Source: Ophioderma brevispina
Lineage: Eukaryota > Echinodermata > Ophiuroidea > Amphilepidida > Ophiodermatidae
DNA length: 64,000 nucleotides
Assembly: GCA_023653785.1 (NCBI GenBank)
Contig: JAMKCH010001703.1
Coordinates: 1-64,000, forward strand
Direction: 5' to 3'
Shown here: positions 49,264 through 58,554 of the stretch, piece by piece
Numbering within the stretch: the first letter of the stretch is position 1
How the letters are laid out: the number at the start of each line of letters is the position of its first letter
Program-made: the position numbers and the translations under genes
Notes under the pieces: generated by a model
Told to the model about the DNA's origin: nothing
Seen by the model: only the letters and a program-made list of their open reading frames with translations
Databases searched by the model: none

Positions 49264-52200
49264 ATGGATGATTTGACCAAAAGGCCACTGAGACCAGACT
49301 AGGGGTCAACCCCTAAAAGTAAATGTGTAAACACATACTAAAAAACAAGGACATTCAGTCCATACACACGAGAAATAGACATGTTTCAATGCACCTTAAT
49401 TCAAATTGTCATCAAACAAGAATTACAGTAGGACAATGTTCAAAAAAGTATTATTTGTATTTGGAAATAAGTTCACGTTTTTAAAATTGATTACGAATCA
49501 GGATTATCACACATTGTAATATCTGGATTTTTGAACATCTTTTTTTCACGCCACTCACCTACCCATCGTACCAATACTTAAATACAGCACAGGCAAACTC
49601 ATGCCAGAGAATCCAGGTCCACGTGACAGTTGCAGTCCATTAGACTATCTCAATGCCCATGTGAAGACATGTAGCGCCGATTTGAACCCTGGTTTCAAGG
49701 ACGCTGCGTTTCAAACCCTATTCCCGGGTAATTCTATATTCACTTTAAATGTTCAAGCTATCCAGCCGCAGAAAGTATCGTAATGTTTTTTGATATTATT
49801 AGTGCTAAGCTAACTAACTAACTAATCTAAGCCAATTCATGAAAATCAATCATTTTTCCTGATTTAATAATAATTTTTTCTGGAGAAAAAATCCTTTTAA
49901 AACTACATAGCTACTGGGATGAATAGGTAGTATAGGCCACTGATAATATTGAAATGCATAGGCCCTATAGTACTCAACATTTTTTCTTCCTGACAGGTAA
50001 TGCAAGAGATGCAGTATCTTACTGCAAAACCACGTCCAGATGTATTAAAACTTGGTGTCACTGCGCCGGATGTTGGGGTCATCTCTATGGCAACATGTGA
50101 AACAGTCAGACTTTCTAGTCTTCATGTCAACAAGGAAAAGCCGCTCGTTATCATTGCTTCATCTCTTTCCTGACCCCCATTTCAGGTACGATAGATAGGG
50201 AAACGTCTATTTTTGCCAGGTAACAGGGGATGAAAACTGAATTGCAACATATTGGTTTGATCAATGGCTAATAAAATAAATGATGTCATGTCATAAGTCA
50301 TGGTATCGTTTCATCTACTGCAAATTAGGTATGAGCAGTGATGAGAAGCGTAAGATTGAGATATTGTCAACAGCTTGTGCTCCTGGATAACTATTACGGA
50401 ATGATGCTAATCTCCTAACTTTAAAGCACAAACCATGAAAGACTCGACAACTTACCCGCAAACATTTAAATATACAATTATATGATTATGTATATGATTG
50501 TCAAGTTTGAATTTTTACACCGCAAGTCCCAAGTAATAAGTTTAATTTAATTTGGTAGAATTACAAAGAAAATCAACAAGTGGAATGAACCGCCATTTCG
50601 TTGTGCTCATTTTACTTTACTTTGCTTGGCGAGAAATGCGATGATAAACCTACTCCAAATCTTTAAGGGGCATTCCATTTCAAAAATCAGGGCCACAAAA
50701 AGAATACACTACCAGTGACATCATTAGTGAAACTATTGATTTTCAGTCAGTGCCATGAAAAGATTCACACCAGTCACCTCATTTTCTTCTATTACTCTCT
50801 GAAAAATCAATAGTTTCACTAATGATGTCATCACCAACACAAATATTGAATGCTTTCTCGTCCCTCCTTGTAGACTTGACACAACTACATCAATTCTATT
50901 TGCATTTCCTGGGTCCTTTAAAGAAAACTTCTGAATGGCCATTCATGTCATGATCAATTAGCATATAAACTTCTAAACTATTAGAATGCGTATTACTCTC
51001 ACATGCTTACATTTTTTCCCGACAGGCCATTATCATGGGTGGAACACTTTCCCAGTTGTTCCAGGATTTCCATGAGCAGGCCAATTTCTTGTGCATCTAC
51101 ATAGCAGAAGCACATCCTAAGGATCGCTGGAGTCTAGGGGCTACATTCAGTTCTATGCTACAGCATTTGACATTAGAACAACGCATGGACGCCGCCAGGT
51201 GTGTGCGCATGAAAAATGTTGTTTTGTTTTTAATATTTCATCAATTTAAAATTGCTGTTTGGTTAAAAGTATATCACGTGATTCAAAATATAGTCCAATT
51301 AATTTGCATTTTGACCTAGACAAAATAACAACATAAATGATTTTGACCTCATAATATGCTCTCGTATGCACTACAGAATAACACATTAGGGTACCTCTTA
51401 CCTGGAAGAAAAGCAAGGGTACCCTAATTAAAAATGGTAGATATGGGGTAAAAATACAAATGAGTTTAATAACCTTAAAAGTAAGCCATTTAGTCAGGAG
51501 GAATTATGGGCGCAGGTTGGAAATGGAGTACAGACTTTTTCTGTCGATTGATTTTTGTTTATAAGGACCTAAACCAATAATTCTGGAGGGTGTGCAAAAT
51601 TTCGTGCAGTGACATTTTCTAGAAATCCAATATGGCCGCTACCACTCTCAAATTCATTCAAATGGCCGTAATTTTATGTTCTATATCCAGGTTTTAAAAC
51701 ACGAGGAATCTACTGGACAGGTTCTTGATGTGATTTGATCAAAACATTACCATCAAATCCAACATGGCCACCCCGAAATCCAATATGCCCCGAAATCATC
51801 CAATTGACCATCAAGTATTTGTGATAGAGGCATAATTCTGGGCTCTATACCTAGTAGGAACTCATATCTAGCATTTCAAGCGTGTTATCATGCTTACCAA
51901 TCAAGATGGCAGCTAATATGACTGCCTTTTAAGATCTTTAAAACCTACAAATTGTCATATATTCATAATATATTGACCGCCATTTTGAATTTTAAGCATG
52001 TTGTCAGAACAAACATACCAGACGCTAGTTTGTAATTTTCAAAGACATAGATCTCATACTTTAATTTAAACTTTAGTACTCATTTTGGATGCTATAACTA
52101 AATACAATACAGATGTATCGTAATTTATAGGCTTTAAAGAAGGTAAAAAGACGGCCATATTGGCCCTATCTTGACATTATTCCATGTTAACGTAACAAAA

Positions 52201-53666
52201 ATTCCAGATAAGGATGTCAAATTGTCAAATACTTATCCCATACCTCCATTTACACCTTTATAATAATAATAAGTTGATGTAACTACATATAATAAAGATT
52301 ATACTATAGGTTTTAAATATCTTTAAAGGCGACTATATTGGCTGCCATCTTGAATATAAAAAATGTCGATTACAGAGAAATGCCAAATAAGGGTTTCTAG
52401 TAACCAAATACATATATCTCATAAGTGTAAAGCATAAAACATTCATATAGATACTAGATACAAGCCTCTACACTGCAAAATGTGGAGAACACTTGACGTT
52501 CCTGGATGCTTTCGAAATGCATTCTAGAGGTGTTAAAATAATTATTCTTGCAGATTGTGTTCAATTCTAACAGCTTTTGGACACCTGCAGAACATATTTT
52601 ATGTATTCAGCATTAATTCTGCACATCATAAATAGGGATACTGGAGGAATTAAGGTGATTTTAATGATTCCGAGCGCATATTGGACTTTTGAGCAGCCAT
52701 ATTGGATATTTGTGGCAATGTATATGATCAAATCACATTATTAACACTTCATCGTGCTTAAACACACCGGAGAACCGCAAAAAATGTCTCTATAAACAGA
52801 AATACTTAAAGGATTTTTAGTGATTTTTGGATATGGAAGCAGCCATATTGGATTTTCAAAAATGCCACCGGGCAAAATTTTGCACACCCTTCAAAAATTA
52901 TTGGCTTAGGTTATAATAAACTAAAATATATCGATAGAAAAAGTCTGTACTCCATTTCCATCCTTCAGGCTGTGTGCGCAATCTTCCACCTGACTAATTT
53001 TGATTGTAACATCAGGATTAAATTAACGTATAGTTTGCCATACCTCTGTCACGTGGTTTAGGAAACATATTAGAAAATAGGGCTGGGCAAGACACTTTGT
53101 CTCGCTTGCCTCGTCGACGCAAGCGATAATTAACTGTCATGGAAGATATTGCAATTTAAGTATTGAGAGGATTGCGAGCGCCTGGCCAACTGCCGGCCTA
53201 GTAAGGTGAAGCGAAATGATTGTGGCAATTTCTCGATGGCAGCGTATTAATATTAGGTGATTTATTAAAAGCCCGTATATTATTATCTTTTCCGACCACC
53301 ATCAAAGTATTTAAGAACACTCCTTTATGGTAAATTCACGTACATAATCAAAACCATTAGTAATCATAATCTTACCAAAGTATCTTATTCTCATTCAGAG
53401 AGCTTCTTTCAAGAGATGCAGAGCAACACCATATCTTAAGTGCCAACCCATTAGATCGTTATAAAGTACCCCTGGTGGTAGATTCAATGGAGGACATATT
53501 TGCTCACACTTACAATTCACAACCAGACAGAGTGTACATTATAGAGGGCGGCATGTTAGTGTACATTGGGGATGACATCATGAAACAGCTAAGAAGACCG
53601 GAGAGATTTATGACACATGAACTACGCGAGTGGCTTGAGACAAGGTTTCCTCGTGATAACCAGTAG
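36521..53666 (+). CDS. dio: Iodothyronine-deiodinase-like selenoprotein (6 exons, 353 aa)
   Basis: The joined exons 36521-36675, 37416-37579, 45148-45260, 49997-50185, 51026-51198 and 53399-53666 form one 1062-nt frame with consistent phases (2, 1, 0, 0, 2) and GT-AG introns. Deiodinases are thioredoxin-fold selenoenzymes that remove iodine from thyroid hormones. The family signs are an in-frame TGA (residue 203) followed by Pro-Pro-Phe, then YIAEAHPKDRW at 232-242, where His237 and Glu235 match the conserved active-site pair. PLVVDSMED follows at 289-297, then PDRVYIIEGG and a WLETRF tail. The ATG follows an in-frame TAG 18 bases upstream. Odd points: no N-terminal membrane anchor is visible, residues 1-144 are unfamiliar, and the residue two before Sec is Leu instead of the usual Cys. 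Exons 4-6 are sure; joining exons 1-2 is supported by phase only. A cysteine-free or dead gene is unlikely given the intact frame. Confidence 0.85.
36676..37415 (+). other. Intron 1 of the deiodinase-like gene
   Basis: A 740-bp GT-AG intron with no repeat that I can name. A 70-codon frame at 36944-37156 lies inside it and is not needed for phase. Confidence 0.5.
37416..37579 (+). CDS. dio: Deiodinase-like gene, coding exon 2
   Basis: It lies between acceptor TTTATCTCCCAG and donor GTACGT (37580) with one open frame of three. It encodes a charged, probably helical stretch (IELKQLMECGLFSDRQRVIR, then IIRKQREVMLQEDIKRYYEE). It leaves one base (A) that joins TG of exon 3 to make Met107. The region is not part of the known deiodinase fold. 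Its assignment to this gene rests on splice phase and position. Confidence 0.6.
38655..38940 (+). repeat. Dispersed copy of the 11.2-11.5 kb repeat, in intron 2
   Basis: The sequence matches 11195-11470 and 14970-15240, sharing GAAGAAACGGCAGTG, GTAGTAAGTGTCC, AGTAATGACTAAAA, TCATTTGCAG and TCACTGATG. It shows that the end of the 3.8-kb tandem unit is also an independent dispersed repeat. Confidence 0.6.
39388..39690 (+). mobile_element. tRNA-derived SINE in intron 2
   Basis: An A-box-like GTAGCGGTCGA (39393-39403) and B box GGTTCGATTCC (39432-39442) make a tRNA-like head. A body follows with GGTTTTCTCCGAGCGCTTTG and GTTTCCTCCCTGC, wording shared by many invertebrate SINEs. The tail is a run of AAAT/TAAA units broken by a repeated GCCGAATGT(T)ATAAATAAAT phrase. 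It is intact-looking from head to tail. Confidence 0.8.
39994..41189. mobile_element. Foldback-like element with TTTACATAA subrepeats, intron 2
   Basis: The ends CACACACAGAAA (39994-40005) and TTTCTGTGTGTC (41178-41189) are inverted. The left block (40020-40290) repeats TTATGTAAA and the right block (40785-41165) repeats TTTACATAA many times, so the two blocks are inverted arrays around a unique centre of about 500 bp. This is the layout of foldback elements. No protein frame is visible. Confidence 0.5.
41190..45147. other. Remainder of intron 2
   Basis: The remainder of this intron contains no recognisable gene. The minus-strand frame 43677-44042 (121 codons) has no known motif. A short phrase at 44560-44585 (CACTTCCGGTAAAATCTGGG) resembles other repeats. 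The stretch is otherwise ordinary AT-rich sequence. Confidence 0.35.
45148..45260 (+). CDS. dio: Deiodinase-like gene, coding exon 3
   Basis: It encodes ADQKVLRELGLEGYVKNWDH, then FPGLLPPIFALYMNDPE, and ends exactly at the donor GTAAGC. The acceptor at GCATGGACAG (45138-45147) gives the phase needed after exon 2. The stronger-looking CTACAG 13 bases upstream would need phase 0 and would not join exon 2 in frame. If that one is used, another upstream exon must exist. Confidence 0.65.
45380..45404. repeat. C run and CA microsatellite
   Basis: A run of eleven C is followed by about eight CA units in intron 3, close to exon 3. Confidence 0.8.
46408..46774. mobile_element. TTAA-flanked MITE, second type, intron 3
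   Basis: The left end TTAAAGAGACATGAGGAGAT faces the inverted right end ATCTCCTCCTGTTACTTTAA, with TTAA at both termini. It is 367 bp and non-coding. A near-perfect palindrome ACTTTCTGTC...GACAGAAAGT sits near its middle at about 46565-46590. The ends resemble, but are not the same as, those of the 4.7- and 35.7-kb MITEs. Confidence 0.75.
46775..48395 (+). repeat. Poly-G dispersed repeat family, copy 2, interrupted
   Basis: 46775-47320 and 48250-48395 are colinear with 23685-24335. About 930 bp between them (47321-48249) is absent from copy 1 and carries nothing that I recognise. It is an insertion in this copy or a deletion in the other. The unit abuts the MITE that ends at 46774. Confidence 0.6.
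48396..49996. other. Remainder of intron 3
   Basis: It contains an A run of about 35 bases (49227-49261) and a 60-codon frame (49601-49783) that lacks splice support. No other feature is visible. Confidence 0.35.
49997..50185 (+). CDS. dio: Deiodinase-like gene, exon 4 with selenocysteine TGA
   Basis: The acceptor is TTCCTGACAG and the donor GTACGA. It encodes 63 codons, with KPRPDVLKLGVTAPDVGVIS leading into the thioredoxin-like strand PLVIIASSLS, then TGA at 50171-50173, then PPFQ. The TGA is codon 59 of the exon. The frame stays open on both sides and matches the deiodinase order strand-Sec-Pro-Pro-Phe, so reading it as selenocysteine is strongly favoured over a nonsense mutation. Confidence 0.9.
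50186..51025 (+). other. Intron 4 of the deiodinase-like gene
   Basis: An 840-bp GT-AG intron. A small inverted repeat with ATGATGTCA and AATCAATAGTTTCAC phrases near 50720-50830 is visible. No gene is seen. Confidence 0.4.
51026..51198 (+). CDS. dio: Deiodinase-like gene, exon 5 (EAH motif)
   Basis: The acceptor is TTTTCCCGACAG and the donor GTGTGC, phase 2. It encodes LSQLFQDFHEQANFLCIYIA and EAHPKDRWSLG, the most conserved deiodinase stretch. The family pattern F--DF---A-FL-IYI-EAH--DGW is kept except for Gly to Arg before Trp. Confidence 0.92.
51493..52994. mobile_element. TA-flanked long-TIR element in intron 5
   Basis: The ends GTCAGG and CCTGAC are flanked by TA. About 130-150 bp of inverted similarity follows inward, with shared phrases AAATGGAGTACAGACTTTTT, CTA/GTCGAT, CCAATAATT and GGGTGTGCAAAATT. 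The 1.5-kb interior has no transposase frame. It repeats short phrases such as CCATATTGGA and GGCNGCCATCTTGA about eight times. This fits a non-autonomous Tc1/mariner-like element. Confidence 0.75.
53399..53666 (+). CDS. dio: Deiodinase-like gene, exon 6 (C-terminus)
   Basis: The acceptor is TTCTCATTCAG at 53388-53398. Two bases left over from exon 5 plus A make Arg265. It encodes ELLSRDAEQHHILSANPLDR, KVPLVVDSMED, PDRVYIIEGG, MLVYIGDD and LREWLETRFPRDNQ, then TAG. In place of the family's G-GP turn it has GDDIMKQLRRPERF, a small insertion. Confidence 0.92.
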
Positions 53667-54209
53667 ATATTTATGGTTGTTGAGTTCTTCATCTGCAGCT
53701 TTTGGATCACGGACGCACAATCTGGAAGGTTGTGTTCTGCTAAATGTCATTGCCTTTCCGATTATACAAAGAAGTCGTTTTAGTGAGACTAGTTGGTGTA
53801 CACTCAGGAGTTACGAACTTTTGTAAACCAGATTTCGTGATAACAACACCAGACCTAAGAGGTTATGTAACTTGTTAATTGCAGGTTTATTATTTATTTA
53901 TTGATTGATTCATTTTTATTGATATAATCTAAGCTTCATTTGAAGAGTGAGTCTTCCTACACCTGGTTGACCTAGGGGTATCGGCCCTGCTCCAGATTGT
54001 GTACAACTCTCATCACACTATGGACCAAATCAATTGTTTACATGTATATTTTTACCGCACACTTCATCCACCGTGATCCAAATCTAATTACCTTGGTTAC
54101 GTGCATTTTGTATTCAAATATCATAATTCTAAATCAAACCCCCTTTACATCAAACTTTAAAAAGTGATTTTTATTGTTGTTCCACGATACCATAGTCTTG
54201 TTAAATTTG

Positions 54210-54326
54210 TAGTTAATGTCATAAACCATTGCTAAGAATATTGCTAACTAGTTAATGTCATACCGCCTTACTAAGAACTTTGCTTATTAGTTTATGTCAT
54301 AAACCCTTAATAAGAACCTAGATAAC
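54210..54326 (+). repeat. Three 39-bp tandem units in the 3' UTR
   Basis: Three units begin TAGTT(A/T)ATGTCATA, at 54210, 54249 and 54288, and each is exactly 39 bp. Units 2 and 3 plus about 35 following bases recur without visible change at about 60329-60445, where they are joined to sequence matching 55690 onward. Confidence 0.85.
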
Positions 54327-54702
54327 TAGTTTCACACTTGGAGTAGTTGCAGACTTGAGTATACTGCAATTGAATCTTCAAGAAAATTCAAGTAACACAA
54401 CGTTTCCTCACAAAAAAAAAATACAAAAGTAAGATGACCATTAACGGGGAGCAAAAGCGAGTGTAATGATCATGGCACATCCGCTGCCGTGGACCATGTG
54501 GGTTTGTATCAGTTTCAATGTAGTTGCTGACCAAACGTTATTATGCCAGCCACCCTGGACTCTATTTTTGCAACGGATAATGTAGTAATAATGTACAATG
54601 GTTGACCCATTTCTTTTACTCTAAGGATACTCTTTTATAGGCAAAAGAACTTTGAATAGAATGTTTACAAAGTGTACTTATATGGCATTACATATCTCAT
54701 AA

Positions 54703-54708
54703 AATAAA
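54703..54708 (+). terminator. Candidate polyadenylation signal
   Basis: A canonical AATAAA lies about 1.04 kb after the stop codon. It is the first clear one in the downstream region and is AT-rich in context. Transcript evidence is lacking. Confidence 0.4.
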
Positions 54709-54807
54709 GTTGTTAACTGCATTACGGGGAAATGTTTGTATATTGTTCGCAGACGATTTTCAGTTTTATATAATACACATATAACGTGTGTTTGTATTTT
54801 CTGGGCA

Positions 54808-55139
54808 ACTATATATTAATGTCACTAATTCAAGCGCATGCAACGTATACAAAATATTTATTTGTATCTGTATAATAAGAACCAAAACGTATGTGCCTTC
54901 AGTTTTGACCTCAATAGCACCAAGGGTCATTTTGTAAATGACTTATTCGTAATCTTCATAACAGATATACTCAACTATATATTATTGTCACTCTTTCAAA
55001 CGCATGCAACGTATACAAAATATTTATTTGTATCTGTATAATAAGAACTAAAAAGTATGTGCCTTCAGTTTTGACCTAAATAGCACCAAGGGTCATTTTG
55101 TAAAATATAACGACTTATTCGTAGTCTACATAACATATT
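54808..55139 (+). repeat. 166-bp tandem duplication downstream of the gene
   Basis: Two units start ACTATATATTA at 54808 and 54974 and share CGCATGCAACGTATACAAAA, ATTTATTTGTATCTGT and ATAGCACCAAGGGTCATTTT with few differences. Unlike other duplications in the window, these copies align cleanly. Confidence 0.8.
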
Positions 55140-55599
55140 TATGGTTCAATCATTTGTACAAGTACATTCACCGTTGCAAAATTTAGTGTATATAAGGTCC
55201 GTAAAAGTATTCGAAATTCACGCAAGTATATTTTTATTTAAACAAATATGTGGTGAAAGTAAATTATAGAGATTGTCTGACCTGTTCAAAATACATCGTT
55301 GCTCTGTGTTTAGTGAAGTAATTCTAGGGGGATCTTCACGTGCTGCAACTTTTAGGCTCCATAGTCAATTTAATTTAGAAAATATCCAATCATATTCAAA
55401 ATAGTGTTGAAATATATTCTGTCAACCGTTTTGGTAATTATTTATTTATATTTTTCACAACGATGTGAGTGAACTGGGATGGTAATCATCAGATGAAAAA
55501 CAGGTTACTTTTATACCAATAATTCCCATTGAATAATTCGTGCAATTTTAAAACATTTTCACTCAATAAAGATTTCTGCATTTTAATTGGGAGTTAGTG
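55140..55599. other. No gene seen
   Basis: AT-rich sequence with no recognisable gene or repeat border. Confidence 0.25.
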
Positions 55600-56110
55600 G
55601 GAGTTTTTGTAATCCCTGGTTAACGAACCTAATAACGGTTGTCATGGTTTCTTTATCCTGGGTTTACAATCGTTAGCCAGGGTTTACCCCTTATGCCTAG
55701 ATAACGAACATAACAGGATAACACGCGTTATCTAGAGTTTACAAACCCAAATCTTAGCTAAGGAACTTAAACTTAGGGTCCTTAACCCAAATTAGGCCGT
55801 AAACCTGGGATAACACACGTTATGGGGGGTCTACAATTCTCAACCTCAGATAAGGAACCTAAACCTAGATAACAGTTCCTTAAACCAAGATAGCCAAGAT
55901 AGCACGCGTTATTTGGAGCTACAAACTAAAACCCCAGATTAAACAACTGAAACTATATCGTTAACCCCAGATAAGTAGCGTATCCTGGGTACCAAAGCAA
56001 AAAACCAAGTAATGAATCGTAAACCACAGGTGTTTACAGTTTGTTATCCTATGTTACGCTCATTATCTGGGATAAGGATAAAGGAACGAGACACTTAAAC
56101 CTCGTTACCT
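55600..56110. repeat. Second GATAA/TTATC motif array
   Basis: Units such as CCTAGATAAC, CCTGGGATAACACACG, GTTATC(T/C) and AACCCAGATAA recur every 20-40 bp in both orientations. The wording parallels 10655-11110, and the array is repeated, with indels, at 60450-60880. ACGCGTTAT also recurs inside it. Confidence 0.55.
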
Positions 56111-58010
56111 GAACATTTTTATAACAAACTCCGAAGGGTGGGGGTTACCCCCCCCCCGTGATTTTGTTAATGAAACATCGTTTCCTGTAAATTGGTACCA
56201 CAGGGTAGCTTAGAGTTTCTTCTTTCGATTGTATCAAAATAAGTACCCCCACATCCCCATTATGACATCACTCTAAAGTCATATGTTGAGGAAAGTATGA
56301 AAATAATGAATATAGGAGACAAAACCGCATGAAAATTTTGCTAACATGCGAACTTATGACGTCATTATGACCGTATAATGCTAGGCATGTTGGTACTAAT
56401 TGAATCCATGGAAAGCGGACATAGCGATCTCTTAGTACCAAAATCAAGTGCTGTTGATGTTTCTTCTACACTTCGGTTAGACGAGGAGGGTTAATGCTTC
56501 TAGATGAATGAAGATAGCATGATGAAACAAAAGGTTAGGGACCATACATCACCGGACGATGATGTTCATCACTCCAATGTTTTATATCAAGTGTACCATT
56601 CTTGGCATCTATTTATTTTGTTTTGAGATATTAATATTGTTCTGGATATTGTGTGTACATTTATCAGAGATAAAATCTACGATTTGGGTTGTATAGGATG
56701 CATGATGTTGTAATTTATGTTGTTGCGGCTTTTAATTGATTTAAACACTTTATTGGTAGAATTAATGACAACTTTCTGGGTAGTAAACGCCGGTTGGTGG
56801 CGACCTGATCGTTCGATAATCTTCTTCCTTTAATGTTTTTCTCAAATTTAGGCAGAAGCAAATCAGATATATTGTAAAACAAAGGATTTTATATTGTAAT
56901 ACAATTGAATATTAAATAAGTGGTTTCATTTATGTTCCCCCCAGACACAGGTTTGCATTTCAGGAGGTCCAAGGACATGTTTGTTATTACTATGAACATT
57001 TTTGTGATAGGAGAAGCTCTGTATGATGGGAGGTTTTGTTGCTGGAACACTACTTTACCTCCTGAAGTTTTGTGCATTTGTGTATATGGCTTGAATGGTA
57101 AGGTAAGTTAATCTGCCGAAACACCGGGCCTTTCGGCATGAGCCTTTAGTAGGGATAGCCAGTCCTTTTAACACAGTGACTAGAAAAAAGTGTCTTTTTA
57201 TGAAACTTTAATCTATTGATAAATCTCAGAAAAGCTGAGTTTTCAAAAAAAAAGCAAGGTGCTGTTGTTGTTTTTAGTTATTTATCATTTATTTATTTCA
57301 AAAAAAAGAGTATACAGAAGGTTATTAAAGGTTTGCAACGAGAGATTTTGTTGCACCCAAATATTGGGGTCATACATTTGCATATAGATTAGACACTCAA
57401 GACATTTCTGACCTTGTATTTGGCTACAAAAATGTCTTAAAAGAGAGAAAAAAGTGTATTTATGATTTGTTATATTTCAATATAAAAATAGGCTGAATTC
57501 GTAATTTGCTCCTACGAAATTATAAATCACAATTTTTTGTACCAAGAAGAAAACATTATAGCTTAACCCTTTCCGATGGGAATTTTTTGATGGAAAAGCT
57601 TTAGGTTAGGGCAAAATCAGTACTTGAGACATGATGTGTGAAATCTCTCGTTGACACCTTAATATCATTAATATTAGGCGAAAAACACCATCAACTCTTG
57701 CGCGCAATATAAACATCAACAATGTCAAGATTAAAGCCCAGGGCTTATAGATCTCGTCAGGTCCTTGTTGCGAATAATTGTACAGTCTGGGATCCTCATA
57801 CAATATCTTAATAAGGGGATGTGGTTCAGGTAGGCCTGCCAGGTTCAAACCTGATCACGGACAGTGTCAGGCCGAATGTCAGTGTCTCTCCTGGCAACAT
57901 GAAAGACGCCAAACCTAACCCTATTGCCTCGGAAAACCTGAATTGGGTTCCATACATGTCATCTGCTTCATGTATTGAATTAGAGCCTTCGCCCAAAACA
58001 CATAAAAACT
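55686..58010 (+). repeat. Large duplication, copy 1
   Basis: The stretch is colinear with 60446-64000 apart from an A-rich insert there. Landmarks are the GATAA array, the G-run hairpin repeat, GGCGACCTGATCGTTCGATA, TCTGCCGAAACACCG with its GCCGAAA/TTTCGGC stem, AACATCAACAATGTCAAGAT and GCCTCGGAAAACCTGA. The copies differ by frequent small indels. Open frames such as 57821-58147 do not persist in the other copy. Confidence 0.75.
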
Positions 58011-58554
58011 GTTCTTCACAGGCAAAACAGCGACATCGGCCAAGGGACATGGTGGTGGTTATTATGTGTGGCATCTTGCACAGACTGCCAGCTACTCATC
58101 ATGTCCGTGCCCAAACCCATTTCTCCAAGATGTTGATGGGAAGGTGACACACTGAACATGCTGATCTAAAAGGTTCTGTTACGCTGATACACAAGCTTGG
58201 AGACACGTCGGACGGATCCACAGAATTTAGAATTATTTCCCTAACTTTTTGTTGTTCCACCAAATTATGCACAACCGGCTCTCGACTTACTTCCTCTGCT
58301 ATTACCTTTAAACTCAAGTATGCAAAAAGCGTCTCTGAAGTTATAAATGGCTATATCGAACACACGTTTGTAATGAACGAAACTTTTAGCCCACGTAAGA
58401 AAAAGAGAAATAGCCATTCAGTGAACATGGCGAACAAACGGCCTGGGATAACATCTGAATGACCTTGACCCCATGCCTAATAACTTGACAAGGAGTGCAC
58501 AAATGTCGTTAAATGTATTTTTTGTGTTAACAACGTTACAAGGATCATTATTAT
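58011..58554. other. No gene seen
   Basis: This is probably a continuation of the duplicated unit, whose partner lies beyond the window end. No gene is recognisable. Confidence 0.25.

Larger units (their letters stand above)
53667..54725 (+). other. Probable 3' UTR of the deiodinase-like gene
   Basis: After the TAG a 3' UTR of about 1.05 kb would end shortly after AATAAA at 54703-54708. A SECIS element would be expected here. No stem with the required AUGA...AA...UGA core was convincing. A hairpin at 54433-54471 (ATGACCATTA against TAATGATCAT) pairs by ordinary base pairs where a SECIS needs the non-Watson-Crick quartet. Confidence 0.45.

Noticed and set aside
50171..50173. TGA as a nonsense mutation or the normal end of the gene
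   Set aside because: The downstream exons continue in frame with conserved deiodinase motifs, and the TGA sits exactly at the Sec position before Pro-Pro-Phe.
54433..54471. Hairpin with ATGA and TGAT at its base as a SECIS candidate
   Set aside because: The ATGA and TGAT/CAT segments pair by Watson-Crick bases and the stem is too short; a SECIS needs the non-canonical quartet and an unpaired AA apical loop on a longer helix.
57821..58147. 108-codon plus-strand frame with GGTTCAAACC nearby, considered as a gene or tRNA-like head
   Set aside because: The frame is broken in the second copy near 63.8 kb, and no A box at the right spacing is clear.
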